Below are positions 23,295-32,254 of a DNA stretch of 36,895 bases, piece by piece. How positions within the stretch are numbered: position 1 is the first letter of the stretch; the number at the start of each line of letters is the position of its first letter. Under the pieces are notes generated by a model. That model was not told the DNA's origin and searched no databases. It saw only the letters and a list, made by a program, of their open reading frames with translations. The position numbers were made by a program, and so were the translations under genes. Source of the stretch: Desulfobacter latus (GTDB lineage Bacteria; Desulfobacterota; Desulfobacteria; Desulfobacterales; Desulfobacteraceae); assembly GCF_013389365.1 (NCBI RefSeq), contig NZ_JACADJ010000040.1, positions 1-36,895 of the forward strand, read 5' to 3'.

Positions 23295-23369
23295 AATTTC
23301 TAGTGATTTCAGGGTAAAAAACTAACATTGATTATTTTTGGAGTTTTTATAAAATTATAAAGGATGTTT

Positions 23370-24017
23370 ATGAGCAATCAGCTTACCCGGGCCATGCACA
23401 AGATTAAAAAGGAGATCCTGTCTCTTGGTGCCATGGTGGAAGATCGGTTTAAAAAAACCATATATGCTGTTAAGACCAACGATCTTGAGCAGGCCGGACA
23501 TATCATTGAAACCGATTACCTGGTGGATGCCCAGGAGGTTGAGGTTGAAGAGGAATGTTTACGAACCCTTGCCCTGTATCACCCTGTGGCAACGGACTTG
23601 AGGCTGATTGCCGCTGTGATCAAGATCAACAATGACCTTGAACGTATTGGCGATTATGCTGTAAATATTGCCCGGCAGTTTAAAATAAGCGGCAAAAATA
23701 CAAATCCCTTTCAATATGACTACACCGCCATGGCCGAACAGGCGGCAAAAATGCTTAAGCTCAGTCTGGATGCTCTTGTCAGCCTGGATGGAAGCCTCGC
23801 ATATAAAGTCCGGGAGATGGATGAGGAAGTCAATAGCATGCGTAATGAAGCTTATCATGTCATGAAAAAGGCCATACGCAAAGATCCGGAAAAAGTTGAG
23901 GAAATCATTAACATGTATCTTATTTCAAGGCATATTGAACGGGTGGGCGATCATACTAAAAATATTGCAGAAGAAGTCATTTACTTGATAGATGGCGAGA
24001 TTATCCGCCATTCCTGA
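23370..24017 (+). CDS. phoU: Phosphate signalling protein PhoU
   Basis: PhoU links the phosphate transporter to the PhoR kinase and prevents Pho activation when phosphate is ample. The 215-residue protein consists of two three-helix repeats, with metal-binding ELER-like motifs NNDLERIGDYAVNIA in the first and SRHIERVGDHTKNIAEE in the second. The ATG at 23370 has AAGG six bases upstream, whereas the ATG at 23364 overlaps that site, so I chose the former. The pst transporter genes that often precede phoU are absent; the order here is phoU-phoB-phoR. Confidence 0.94.
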   Translation: MSNQLTRAMHKIKKEILSLGAMVEDRFKKTIYAVKTNDLEQAGHIIETDYLVDAQEVEVEEECLRTLALYHPVATDLRLIAAVIKINNDLERIGDYAVNIARQFKISGKNTNPFQYDYTAMAEQAAKMLKLSLDALVSLDGSLAYKVREMDEEVNSMRNEAYHVMKKAIRKDPEKVEEIINMYLISRHIERVGDHTKNIAEEVIYLIDGEIIRHS

Positions 24018-24020
24018 ATT

Positions 24021-24047
24021 TTAACGTTTCCTAACAATAAATTAACG
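24021..24047 (+). promoter_or_regulatory. Possible Pho-box-like triple TAAC repeat before the phoB-like gene
   Basis: TAAC occurs at 24022, 24032 and 24043, spaced 10 and 11 bases, within TTAACGTTTCC, TAACAATAAA and TTAACG. PhoB and PhoP bind direct repeats with 11-base spacing, so this may be an autoregulatory site. The pattern is short and could be chance. Confidence 0.35.
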
Positions 24048-24060
24048 CGGAAATAAAAAA

Positions 24061-24750
24061 ATGTCCAAAGAGACCATATTGATTGTTGATGATGAAGAAG
24101 ATATTCTTGAATTGATAAAATTCAATCTTAAAGGCGAGGGCTATAATATACTTCAGGCGATGACCGGAGAGGAGGCTGTTAAAATTGCCAAGCAGTCCGA
24201 TCCTGATCTTATGGTGCTGGATCTTATGCTGCCCGGGATTGACGGGTTGGAAGTTACCAGGCATCTGAAAAACAATAATGCCACCATGGATATTCCCATT
24301 GTGATGCTCACGGCAAAGGGTGAGGAGTCCGACATTATCACCGGTCTGGAACTTGGGGCCAATGATTATATATCCAAGCCTTTCAGCCCAAGGGAACTTA
24401 ATGCACGGATTCGTGCTATTCTGCGCCGCCGCCGGAAAAATACCGCCGAAGCGCCGGTTCGTGTTCGTCAGGAAGGGGATATGGTCATTGACCGGGCCAA
24501 GCATCGGGTCACCATTGAAGGTAAAATTTTAGAACTGACGTTGTCCGAGTTTGAACTGCTCTCCTTTCTGGCAGAGAAAAAGGGGTGGGTGTTCACCCGG
24601 GGGCAGATTGTGGATGCCATTCACGGTGAAAATTACGCTGTGACCGAGCGCAGTATTGATGTTATTATCGTAGGATTGCGTAAAAAACTGGGGGCGTATT
24701 CATCCTGTATTGAAACTGTTCGGGGCGTGGGGTATCGTTTTAAAGAATAG
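24061..24750 (+). CDS. phoB: OmpR/PhoB-family response regulator
   Basis: A 229-residue regulator with a receiver (ILIVDDEED, MVLDLMLPGIDG with the phospho-Asp, MLTAKG, SKPFSPREL) and a winged-helix DNA-binding domain (LTLSEFELLSFLAEKKGWVF, TRGQIVDAIHGENYAVTERS, IETVRGVGYRFKE). Its place between phoU and a PhoR-like kinase identifies it as the phosphate regulator PhoB rather than another OmpR-type protein. The gap to phoU holds TAAC repeats. The downstream kinase starts 6 bases after its stop, so they form one operon. Confidence 0.92.
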   Translation: MSKETILIVDDEEDILELIKFNLKGEGYNILQAMTGEEAVKIAKQSDPDLMVLDLMLPGIDGLEVTRHLKNNNATMDIPIVMLTAKGEESDIITGLELGANDYISKPFSPRELNARIRAILRRRRKNTAEAPVRVRQEGDMVIDRAKHRVTIEGKILELTLSEFELLSFLAEKKGWVFTRGQIVDAIHGENYAVTERSIDVIIVGLRKKLGAYSSCIETVRGVGYRFKE

Positions 24751-24756
24751 ACTTAT

Positions 24757-26586
24757 ATGCATCGTAAAAAAACAAAGCTGATTTGGCGGATTTTTCCGTC
24801 ATTTCTTATTATTATTCTGTTGTCCCTGACCGTGGAAGCCTGGTATTCCATTAGTTATTTTAAAGGGTTTTTTCTTGAAAACACCCAACGAGAACTCATG
24901 GTCAGGGCCTCTTTGATGCAGGATCGGTTTGCCCGTGCCCTGTATGTCGATGGCTTATCGCCACAGCAGATTGATGCCCTGTGCAAGGATCTGGGAAAGA
25001 AAGTTCAGACCCGCATTACGGTGATTTTGCATTCAGGTGAGGTCATTGGCGATTCATTTGCCAGGGTGGAGACCATGGAAAATCACAGAAAACGGCCTGA
25101 AATACAGAAGGCGCTTTCCGGTGAAAAGAGTATGGCCCTACGCTACAGTCCCACCCTTGATAAGAACATGATGTATATTGCCCTGCCCATTGTTTACAAC
25201 CGGTCTGACCCCGCTGTGATCCGTACGGCTGTCTCCATATCGGATATTGACACCAAGGCTGAGGCTATGCGTAATTCAATTGCCCTGGTTCTGGTTTTGA
25301 CCACCATGGCTGCGGCGCTGGCGAGCCTGTATGTTTCGCGGCGCATTGCCAATCCCGTAGAGCAGATGCGCCGGGGGGCCCAGGCGTTTTCCAAAGGTAA
25401 CCTGACCAATCAACTGCCCTTTCCCGATACTGAAGAGCTATCCCAACTGGCAAAGGCCATGAATTCCATGGCTGCGGAACTCAATAAAAAAATTATGGAT
25501 GTCAGGAACCGCAGCCGGGAGCTTGAAGCGGTTCACACCAGTATGCAGGAGGGCGTGATCGCCATTAACGACCAGGACCAGATCATTACCATCAATAAGG
25601 CGGCTGCCAAAATATTTGATTTTTCTCCGGAAATGCTGAAAACAAGACATGTGCTTGAGGTCGCTAGAAATTATGATCTGCAGATTTTTATTAAAAAAGC
25701 CCTTGCCACCAGTGAGCCTGTGGAAGATGATATTGTGATTGACACAGGCGAACGCATGGTGCTCAATATTCACTCCACAGCCCTGTATGACGCCCATGAC
25801 AAACGCATGGGTACCCTGATCATTTTCCATGACATTACGCGAATCCGGTTGCTTGAAAGCATGCATAAGGATTTTGCGGCAAATGTTTCTCACGAATTAA
25901 AAACCCCTTTGACCACGATCAAGGGGTTTATTGAAACCCTTCAGCAGATGATGGCAGACAGCCAAAGCGCGTTAACCCAGGATTCAGCAGTCCAGTTCGG
26001 CCGGTTTCTGGGTATCATTGAAAAAAACGTTAACCGCATGGTCAGGCTGATTGATGACCTTTTGGCACTTTCAAAACTGGAGCGTCTTAAAGGAACCGAT
26101 ATCCAGTTTGAGGCCCACCCCCTGGCCGGTCTGATCCAAAAGGTCGTCAGGTTCTGCACGGATCGGGCCCAATCCCGGGGGATAACCATGGACGTTCACT
26201 GCCCGGATACCATTTCGGCGATGGTAGACCCCACGCTCATGGAGCAGGCGGTGTTTAATTTAGTGGATAATGCCATAAAGTACAGCGGTGAGGGGGTATG
26301 CATTTCCATTAATGCAGAATTAAAGGACGACAATATAGAAATCCAGATCAAAGATACGGGTCAGGGCATTGATGCGGCGCATCTGCCAAAAGTATTCAAC
26401 CGGTTTTACCGGGTGGATAAGGGCAGAAGCCGGGACCAGGGCGGCACTGGGCTGGGGCTGGCCATTGTCAAACATATTGTCCAGTACCACAACGGCCGCA
26501 TTGAGGTGGAAAGCCGGCGGGGAAAGGGGACTTGTTTTACCATTACCTTACCCGGGGCTGCAGAAATGGAAACGGCCTCCGGGTAA
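24757..26586 (+). CDS. phoR: PhoR-like sensor histidine kinase
   Basis: A 609-residue inner-membrane kinase. Segment 1 is IIIILLSLTVEAWYSI-like near residues 9-30; a periplasmic domain of about 140 residues follows; segment 2 is near 172-195 (LVLVLTTMAAALASLYVS). Then come HAMP, a PAS domain (about 262-365, MQEGVIAINDQDQIITINKA), HisKA with the phospho-His in FAANVSHELKTPLTTIKGF, and the ATPase domain (NLVDNAIKYS, DTGQGI, GGTGLGLAIVKHIV). The N box, G1 and G2 are intact. Unlike E. coli PhoR it has a real periplasmic domain, common in deltaproteobacterial PhoR. No terminator is obvious; a weak hairpin lies at 26662-26674. Confidence 0.93.
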   Translation: MHRKKTKLIWRIFPSFLIIILLSLTVEAWYSISYFKGFFLENTQRELMVRASLMQDRFARALYVDGLSPQQIDALCKDLGKKVQTRITVILHSGEVIGDSFARVETMENHRKRPEIQKALSGEKSMALRYSPTLDKNMMYIALPIVYNRSDPAVIRTAVSISDIDTKAEAMRNSIALVLVLTTMAAALASLYVSRRIANPVEQMRRGAQAFSKGNLTNQLPFPDTEELSQLAKAMNSMAAELNKKIMDVRNRSRELEAVHTSMQEGVIAINDQDQIITINKAAAKIFDFSPEMLKTRHVLEVARNYDLQIFIKKALATSEPVEDDIVIDTGERMVLNIHSTALYDAHDKRMGTLIIFHDITRIRLLESMHKDFAANVSHELKTPLTTIKGFIETLQQMMADSQSALTQDSAVQFGRFLGIIEKNVNRMVRLIDDLLALSKLERLKGTDIQFEAHPLAGLIQKVVRFCTDRAQSRGITMDVHCPDTISAMVDPTLMEQAVFNLVDNAIKYSGEGVCISINAELKDDNIEIQIKDTGQGIDAAHLPKVFNRFYRVDKGRSRDQGGTGLGLAIVKHIVQYHNGRIEVESRRGKGTCFTITLPGAAEMETASG

Positions 26587-26748
26587 TCGCATGTGAATAA
26601 CCTGCCGTTTAATATCTATTTCCCATTAGTTTTTATAAGAAAATAGAGACAAGAGGGCGGAGCACCTGCGGTGCCCATTTTAGCCCGGCATTGGTGGTGT
26701 CTTTAGTTTCATTGTTTGGTGTGTCCGTCAGGACATTGCCGTTATATG

Positions 26749-26765
26749 GACTATTAATAATAGTC
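26749..26765. promoter_or_regulatory. 17-bp perfect palindrome, candidate operator
   Basis: GACTATTAATAATAGTC is symmetrical about a central A. It is isolated in the spacer and could be a repressor site for the island, but nothing in the sequence fixes its role. Confidence 0.3.
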
Positions 26766-26853
26766 TGGGGTATGAAATTCCACACTGGGGTCACTTAGAT
26801 AATGATGTAGTCCTCTCCGAAATTCTTTAGCCTGAAAATTAAGATGTTTTTAG

Positions 26854-26955
26854 ATTTACCAGGATAGACAAGAAATTTTAGATCTCTTTACACGATTTCA
26901 AAATACTGGTAATGCTGATATAGAACTTAGCAAATATGAAAGTGGTAACCGTTAA
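26854..26955 (+). pseudogene. Possible C-terminal gene remnant
   Basis: A 33-codon open frame without a start codon, ending DIELSKYESGNR and TAA, with an IYQDRQEILDLFTRF beginning. Amino acid composition looks protein-like, not random, but the piece is short and I do not recognise its family. Confidence 0.25.
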
Positions 26956-27141
26956 GGCTTCAATCGTTTCTTCATGATATGCAGTTAGATAGCATATCAA
27001 ACAAGACAACCGGACCCGTTCAATTCCTTGTTTATATGCTCACACGGGGGCGGTAAAGAGAATTTACCACCCCACTAACCCGGGCCACTTAACAGCCCAC
27101 TACACTTGAACAAGTCGGTGAGAGTAACATTATATTTCAAA

Positions 27142-27879
27142 ATGAAAGACTCAATAGGCTTTAAATTTCGGCAAATCAATAAGCGGTTGATCGAATCGCT
27201 TATTACAGGCGAGGTATATTTTTCCTCCCCGGAAAAACTAAATGATCCGTTCGATTGTCAGATTGATATAAAAAAATCATTAAAAGTTGCGATTGGAATG
27301 GTTGAGAGAAATCAAAAACAAATTTTATTATCAATTCAAGAAAGGTTAGATACTCTCTTTTCTGAAGTAGAAAGAGATATAACAACATTTGGAGTTTGGT
27401 CGTGTTCTTTGGAGCTTAAAAACTCCCTTATGTGGAGTCATTACGGAGATGAGCATCGGGGTATTTGCCTGACGTATAAGCTGTCTGAAAAATTTACTGA
27501 TCACACGCTTGGTGAAGTAATCGGACTTCACCCAGTGGAGTATGCTGAAAATCCAATAACTGATTGGTTTATTGAACAATCGAAAATTACTGGCGAACCG
27601 CCTTCATCAATGGAATTTATTACATCGTTAATAGTGAAGTTGCTAATATCAAAGGATGTATGTTGGAAATATGAAAAAGAAGGGCGAGTTATATCTAAAA
27701 CACAAGGACTAAAAGAAATAGGCAAACCTGCTTTACAACAGGTATGTTTTGGGCTCAGAACTCCTGAAAACGACAAAAATTTGATAAAGCATATTTTGAG
27801 TAGTCATGGCTACAAGGCGACTATCTGCGAGATGATAAGAAGTGACAATGATTTCGGTTTGGAAGCAAAGGAAATATAA
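27142..27879 (+). CDS. DUF2971 family protein
   Basis: The 245 residues match the DUF2971 pattern: FKFRQINKRLIESLITGEVY, then YFSSPEKLNDPFDC, WSCSLELKNSLMWSHYGDEH with GICLTY, and the C-terminal CWKYEKEGRVI. The family is widespread in accessory DNA and found near defence genes; the biochemical activity is not established to my knowledge. The open frame reaches back to a TTG at 27106, but family alignment places the start at the ATG at 27142; neither has a strong ribosome binding site. Its stop codon lies inside the TAAC of an attC-like hairpin, which is how integron cassettes end. Codon use is more A+T rich than in the genes to the left. Confidence 0.75.
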   Translation: MKDSIGFKFRQINKRLIESLITGEVYFSSPEKLNDPFDCQIDIKKSLKVAIGMVERNQKQILLSIQERLDTLFSEVERDITTFGVWSCSLELKNSLMWSHYGDEHRGICLTYKLSEKFTDHTLGEVIGLHPVEYAENPITDWFIEQSKITGEPPSSMEFITSLIVKLLISKDVCWKYEKEGRVISKTQGLKEIGKPALQQVCFGLRTPENDKNLIKHILSSHGYKATICEMIRSDNDFGLEAKEI

Positions 27880-27932
27880 CATTTTTCATTGGGGACGGCG
27901 AGGACCATGCCGCCCCAAAAAATTCGTTAGCC
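27877..27932. repeat. attC-like imperfect hairpin after the DUF2971 gene
   Basis: TAAC (27877-27880) pairs with GTTA (27926-27929), TTGGGG (27889-27894) with CCCCAA (27913-27918), and CGGC (27896-27899) with GCCG (27909-27912), leaving an unpaired A at 27895 and an unpaired spacer between outer and inner boxes. About 56 bases long with a final GTTAGCC, it has the geometry of an integron attC site. The R box fits the GTTRRRY consensus imperfectly and no integrase or second clear attC is seen, so the call is tentative. Confidence 0.35.
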
Positions 27933-27945
27933 CAAAGAAGACACT

Positions 27946-30900
27946 ATGAATCATAATATTCACAATTTTTTTCAAAGATTATCAGTAGAATTGGCAGCCT
28001 TTCTGGAAAGGGAGTTACCGCCGCTGTTTGACGACTGGTGGAACAAAGCGGTTGTAAATACACTATCGTTTCAGCAAAAGAAACGTTTGGCGGAACGTAA
28101 CATCACTTCACTGGGTGGTTTAGACATAGCGGGGCTTCTTCGGGTTCTGGATCAGAACTGGTATCAGATTTCAAACAGCCTCAATCTGACATCCGAAGCC
28201 CGGCACTTCGTCAAAGAAATGCAAACCGTCCGCAATCGCTGGGCGCACGCTGATTCAAAGGGAGTCTCTGTTGATGATACCTATCGGGATGTGGATACCC
28301 TTCAGCGGTTCGCGGTTGTCATCGGAACAGAAGAAACATTGATTCGGGATTTGCAGGAAACAAAAACATCCCTTATATCAAAAAATGCCCCCCCTCAACC
28401 TGACGGAGATGCTGAGAAACCATCTCAGTCTCCGGAACGAAAAAAGAATGAGGCTGAATTTGAATTAGGGCAAATCGTTTTCATCAAATCTAACCCTTCA
28501 AACCGTGGCGCTGTTGTTGCTGTGCTACCTGGAAAACCGGAAAACCGATTTAAGGTCTTCATAGATGGGATAACGCAAACGCTTTACGCATCTCAAATAC
28601 AGTCTGAAGACCAGGGAGAGGTAAGAAAAAAAATTCTAACATGTGATCAATTTCATGCCTATCTCACTGCAATTCAAATCAAGTATCCGGGACTATCCAC
28701 CCTCTATTCGCTTAACGCAGCCCGTGTAGACTTCATCCCTTACCAGTTCAGGCCGGTATTGCGTTTTATCCGGTCAGATAGACCGCGTTTGCTTATTGCT
28801 GACGGTGTTGGCGTGGGCAAGACCATCGAAGGCGGGCTCATTCTGCGGGAGCTTCAAGCTCGACGTGAGATTAATTCCGTGCTGATCGTCTGTCCAAGAC
28901 CGTTGGTGACCGAGGAAAAATGGAAAAAAGAAATGAAACGCTTCGAAGAGCGTTTCACCCATCTTGATGGTGCGACCTTGAGATATTGTATCAACGAGAT
29001 GGCTCTTGACGGGGTTTGGCCGGAACAACACCAGAAGGTGATTGTTCCGTATTCATTGTTTGATGAAACGCTTCTATATGGCTCTGCCTCGGGAGGGAAG
29101 CGCAAACGCAAAAAAGGCCTGCTGGATATAGACCCACCGCCACGCTTCGATCTGGTTATCGTTGATGAAGCCCACCATATCCGAAATCAGGACACATTTA
29201 GCCATAAGGCCGTAAAATTTTTCTGTGATCATGCAGAAGCAGTTGTTTTCCTTACTGCTACCCCGATCCAACTTGGAAATAAAGATCTTTTTGTCCTTTT
29301 GAACGTACTCCGTCCCGATTTAATCATAGATCAGGAGAGTTTTGCACACATGGCGGAGCCGAATCCGTTTATCAACCGTGCGGTGTCTGCAATACGTTCC
29401 CAGGAATCAGCATGGCAAAGCATAGCGATTGAAGCCCTCGATCAAGCTGCGTCCACACCTTGGGGCCAATCTATACTCAAGCATAGTCCGGATTACGGAC
29501 GAATTCGTACAGCCCTTTTAAGGGACGGAATAACGCACGAAGAACGTATAAAAATAATCTCCGATACAGAGGGAATGCACACTTTCGCCGGAATCATTAA
29601 TAGAACTCGCCGCTGTGACATTGGGGACTTCACAATTCGGAAGCCGGAAACGGTTGTTATCCCATTTACTCCGGCACAGCAGCAGTTGCATGACGAACTG
29701 TTGATAATTCAAGCTGAAATATTCAGCCAGATTCATGATGGAATTAATGTGAAGTTCATGATGACCACCATACGGCGGCAGGCGGCCAGCTGCCTTTTTG
29801 GTCTATCGCCGTTCCTTGAAGATATCCTCAACCGCCATCTGGATGAACTATCCTGGGAAGAGGCAGATGAGACTGGAATTCCGGAAGACGAGGCCATCAT
29901 ACCCATTCAGGCCCACATCGAAAGACTTCTAAAGACAACCCGTTCTCTGGAAGCCAAAGATCCAAAATTGGAAGCTTTAAGGAACATTATCCGAGACAAG
30001 CAACGCCTTCCAAACAATAAGATAATGCTATTCAGCTGCTTCCGTCACACCTTAAGCTACCTCTTCGAACATCTCACCAGGGACGGGTTTCGTGTCGGGT
30101 TAGTCCATGGAGGAACACCAGACGTGGAAAGAGTTGCGCTTCGTGTCCGCTTTGAAAAGACAAAGGAAGATGAGGACTGTATAGACCTGTTGTTGTTTTC
30201 CGAAATTGGATGTGAAGGTCTTGATTATCAGTTCTGTGACTGTATTGTGAACTATGACCTTCCCTGGAATCCCATGCGGGTTGAACAACGCATTGGCCGT
30301 ATCGACAGGAACGGACAAAAGTCCGAGAGTGTTGCCATTATAAACTTGATTACTTCTGGAACTGTGGATGCGGATATATACGAGCGTTGTCTGGTGCGCA
30401 TTGGTGTCTTTAACAACGCCTTAGGGGGAAGCGAAGAAATACTTGGGGAAATAACCCGTGAAATCAAAAATATTGCGGAAAATTATGAGTTGAACGAAGA
30501 CGAGCGTAAAGGACAGCTCAAGCAGTTGGCTGACAACAAAATTCGTCTCATTCAGGAACAGGAAGAACTGGAGCAAAAACAAGCGGAGCTGTTTGGCATA
30601 CGTCTTCCTCAAGAGCAAATGAATCAGGAAATTGCTGATGCCGCCAGCTTTTGGCTGTCTCCGCTTTCACTTCGAAGAGTCGTGACTTTTTACCTGCAAC
30701 AGGTATGTGGAAAAGACCAGGAATTTATTCTGGGAGAAAAGCCGCTTAAAACACTCCGGCTTGCTCAGGAAGCCCGTTCCCGTCTTTTGAAGGATTTTCA
30801 CCAGATTCCCAGACAAAAGAGTTCCGTTTACCGAGAGTGGGAGACCTGGCTCAAAGGAGGAAGTCAGCACCTCTCCATTACTTTTGAATCGAACTGTGCG

Positions 30901-31515
30901 ATGCAGAACCCCGAGGCAGACTTCATTATGCCCCTTCACCCCCTGGTCAAACAGGCAGCTCGTTTTTTTGATCTCAAGAAAAAGGTCATTACCAATTTGT
31001 CGGTAGTGTCGAATGAGATAGTTGCAGGGCGTTATGAATTTGCCATTTATCAATGGCGTTTTTATGGCATCAAGGAGGACTTGGTACTTAAACCAATTGG
31101 TTCTAACTTAGTTGTAACCGAGCAACTCGGAAGGCTTTTGGAAATCGCTGTGGACAGTCCCGACTTAATGTCAGACGACCTTGACAATTCTGTCTGGGAC
31201 GACCTTGACACCCAGCATTATAGTTTGTGGTACGAGGCCAGAGCGACACACAGACAAAAGACTCAGAAATTAGCCGAGTACCGAAAAGAAAGTCTTACCA
31301 CCAGTCACCGGGCGAGGATTGCCCTTCTGGAAGAACAGCTCAATCAAGCGACTAACGAAAAGATACAAAAAATGCGCCGGTCTCAAATTGCCACCGCGGA
31401 GGCGGACTATGCAAGACGAATTCAGGAATTGGATATCGCTTTGGAGAAAGCGGATATTGTTGCCGATCCGGTTGCGTATGGCGTTATTATGATAAACCCT
31501 GGGAGACAAGAATGA
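27946..31515 (+). CDS. SNF2/RapA-type helicase with N-terminal Swt1-like HEPN domain
   Basis: A 1189-residue SF2 ATPase. Residues 1-125 form an all-helical Swt1-like HEPN domain with the R-x4-H motif RNRWAH (96-101), the RNase signature of active HEPN proteins. After a linker with a small beta domain (172-225) comes the motor: Walker A GVGVGKT (287-293), DEAH (407-410), TATP (437-440), and lobe 2 with FSEIGCEGLDY and QRIGRIDRNGQ (781-791). This resembles RapA, and DrmD/BrxHII helicases of defence systems. The last ~380 residues are unfamiliar and include charged coiled coils near 850-890 and 1110-1180. Its stop overlaps the next start (ATGA, 31512-31515). The ATG has only a weak AAGAAG ahead. 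First gene of the candidate three-gene defence operon. Confidence 0.88.
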   Translation: MNHNIHNFFQRLSVELAAFLERELPPLFDDWWNKAVVNTLSFQQKKRLAERNITSLGGLDIAGLLRVLDQNWYQISNSLNLTSEARHFVKEMQTVRNRWAHADSKGVSVDDTYRDVDTLQRFAVVIGTEETLIRDLQETKTSLISKNAPPQPDGDAEKPSQSPERKKNEAEFELGQIVFIKSNPSNRGAVVAVLPGKPENRFKVFIDGITQTLYASQIQSEDQGEVRKKILTCDQFHAYLTAIQIKYPGLSTLYSLNAARVDFIPYQFRPVLRFIRSDRPRLLIADGVGVGKTIEGGLILRELQARREINSVLIVCPRPLVTEEKWKKEMKRFEERFTHLDGATLRYCINEMALDGVWPEQHQKVIVPYSLFDETLLYGSASGGKRKRKKGLLDIDPPPRFDLVIVDEAHHIRNQDTFSHKAVKFFCDHAEAVVFLTATPIQLGNKDLFVLLNVLRPDLIIDQESFAHMAEPNPFINRAVSAIRSQESAWQSIAIEALDQAASTPWGQSILKHSPDYGRIRTALLRDGITHEERIKIISDTEGMHTFAGIINRTRRCDIGDFTIRKPETVVIPFTPAQQQLHDELLIIQAEIFSQIHDGINVKFMMTTIRRQAASCLFGLSPFLEDILNRHLDELSWEEADETGIPEDEAIIPIQAHIERLLKTTRSLEAKDPKLEALRNIIRDKQRLPNNKIMLFSCFRHTLSYLFEHLTRDGFRVGLVHGGTPDVERVALRVRFEKTKEDEDCIDLLLFSEIGCEGLDYQFCDCIVNYDLPWNPMRVEQRIGRIDRNGQKSESVAIINLITSGTVDADIYERCLVRIGVFNNALGGSEEILGEITREIKNIAENYELNEDERKGQLKQLADNKIRLIQEQEELEQKQAELFGIRLPQEQMNQEIADAASFWLSPLSLRRVVTFYLQQVCGKDQEFILGEKPLKTLRLAQEARSRLLKDFHQIPRQKSSVYREWETWLKGGSQHLSITFESNCAMQNPEADFIMPLHPLVKQAARFFDLKKKVITNLSVVSNEIVAGRYEFAIYQWRFYGIKEDLVLKPIGSNLVVTEQLGRLLEIAVDSPDLMSDDLDNSVWDDLDTQHYSLWYEARATHRQKTQKLAEYRKESLTTSHRARIALLEEQLNQATNEKIQKMRRSQIATAEADYARRIQELDIALEKADIVADPVAYGVIMINPGRQE

Positions 31516-32228
31516 ACATAGAAGAATTACTTGATCATTTAGAAAAGGTCCACCAGTGGGTCAAACAGAATATGGTGATACCAAATACCGTGCAAGAAGA
31601 TCTGTTTTCATCACAAAGGCTTAAAACAGTAACACGAGAATTGGAAGAAGCTAAAAGAGAGGAAATAAACACCAATAAGTTGATAAGCACATATCGTAGT
31701 ACAGGCCGTGACGTACCAAAGGATATCAAAGATGAAAATTCTTCTTGGAAGGGAATCAAAGAGAGACTTGAACAGGAAAAATATGACATTGAACAATTAC
31801 TTTCATCTTCACATGAAATGATGGACAATGCCAACCGTTTAAAAACAAAACTAAATTTCATAAAAAATGATATTCAGAAATACATAAACATGATGCCCAA
31901 AGTTCAACCTGTCATGGGAAAGCCAAGGGCCACACCTAAAAAATTGAGAGTAACCCTGCCAGGAAATGAAATGATTTTTGATGATACAGCAGTCAGTACT
32001 TTTTTAAAAACTCTGCAATACATTGGGTTGGAAAAAACCGCCTCTCTGACGCATATAACAGCTCGCAGGCATCCACTTGTCTCAACCTATCATCCGAATG
32101 TGGGAGAGATCAAAGAAATAAACGGGTTTTATATTCAGGTAAATACGAGTACACATGAAAAATCAAAAATTCTAAAACGCTATGCCGAGGAATTGAATGT
32201 CAATATCAGGGTTGAAGTTGTTGAATAA
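31512..32228 (+). CDS. Coiled-coil protein of the candidate defence operon
   Basis: A 238-residue protein I do not recognise as a named family. The first ~135 residues are helical and charged with long heptad-like stretches (LKTVTRELEEAKREEINTNK and ERLEQEKYDIEQLL), pointing to a coiled coil. After a Pro-rich hinge (MPKVQPVMGKPRATPKK) a compact alpha/beta domain runs from about 145 to 238, with AVSTFLKTLQYIGLEK and INGFYIQVNTSTHEKSKIL. A similar C-terminal module is familiar to me from restriction-type proteins, but I cannot name it. The gene overlaps the helicase stop by four bases and is followed after 26 bases by the GHKL ATPase, so it is likely an adaptor or structural partner of both. 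Confidence 0.8.
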   Translation: MNIEELLDHLEKVHQWVKQNMVIPNTVQEDLFSSQRLKTVTRELEEAKREEINTNKLISTYRSTGRDVPKDIKDENSSWKGIKERLEQEKYDIEQLLSSSHEMMDNANRLKTKLNFIKNDIQKYINMMPKVQPVMGKPRATPKKLRVTLPGNEMIFDDTAVSTFLKTLQYIGLEKTASLTHITARRHPLVSTYHPNVGEIKEINGFYIQVNTSTHEKSKILKRYAEELNVNIRVEVVE

Positions 32229-32254
32229 AAACCGTTGCTGGCAAAGGTGTTAAG

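Larger units (their letters stand above)
26587..27141. other. Gene-poor A+T-rich spacer opening the accessory island
   Basis: No gene with good coding signs lies here. It contains a weak hairpin (GCACCtgcGGTGC, 26662-26674), the palindrome at 26749, a possible gene remnant at 26854, and a GGTAAA/TTTACC stem near 27051-27067. It marks the change from the compact pho operon to looser, lower-G+C sequence. No tRNA or integrase target was found that would explain an insertion. Confidence 0.5.

Noticed and set aside
27040-27100. GGTAAA/TTTACC stem and CCC-rich stretch as a tRNA or tRNA fragment
   Set aside because: No T-loop, anticodon arm or acceptor pairing could be built, so no tRNA att site is supported.
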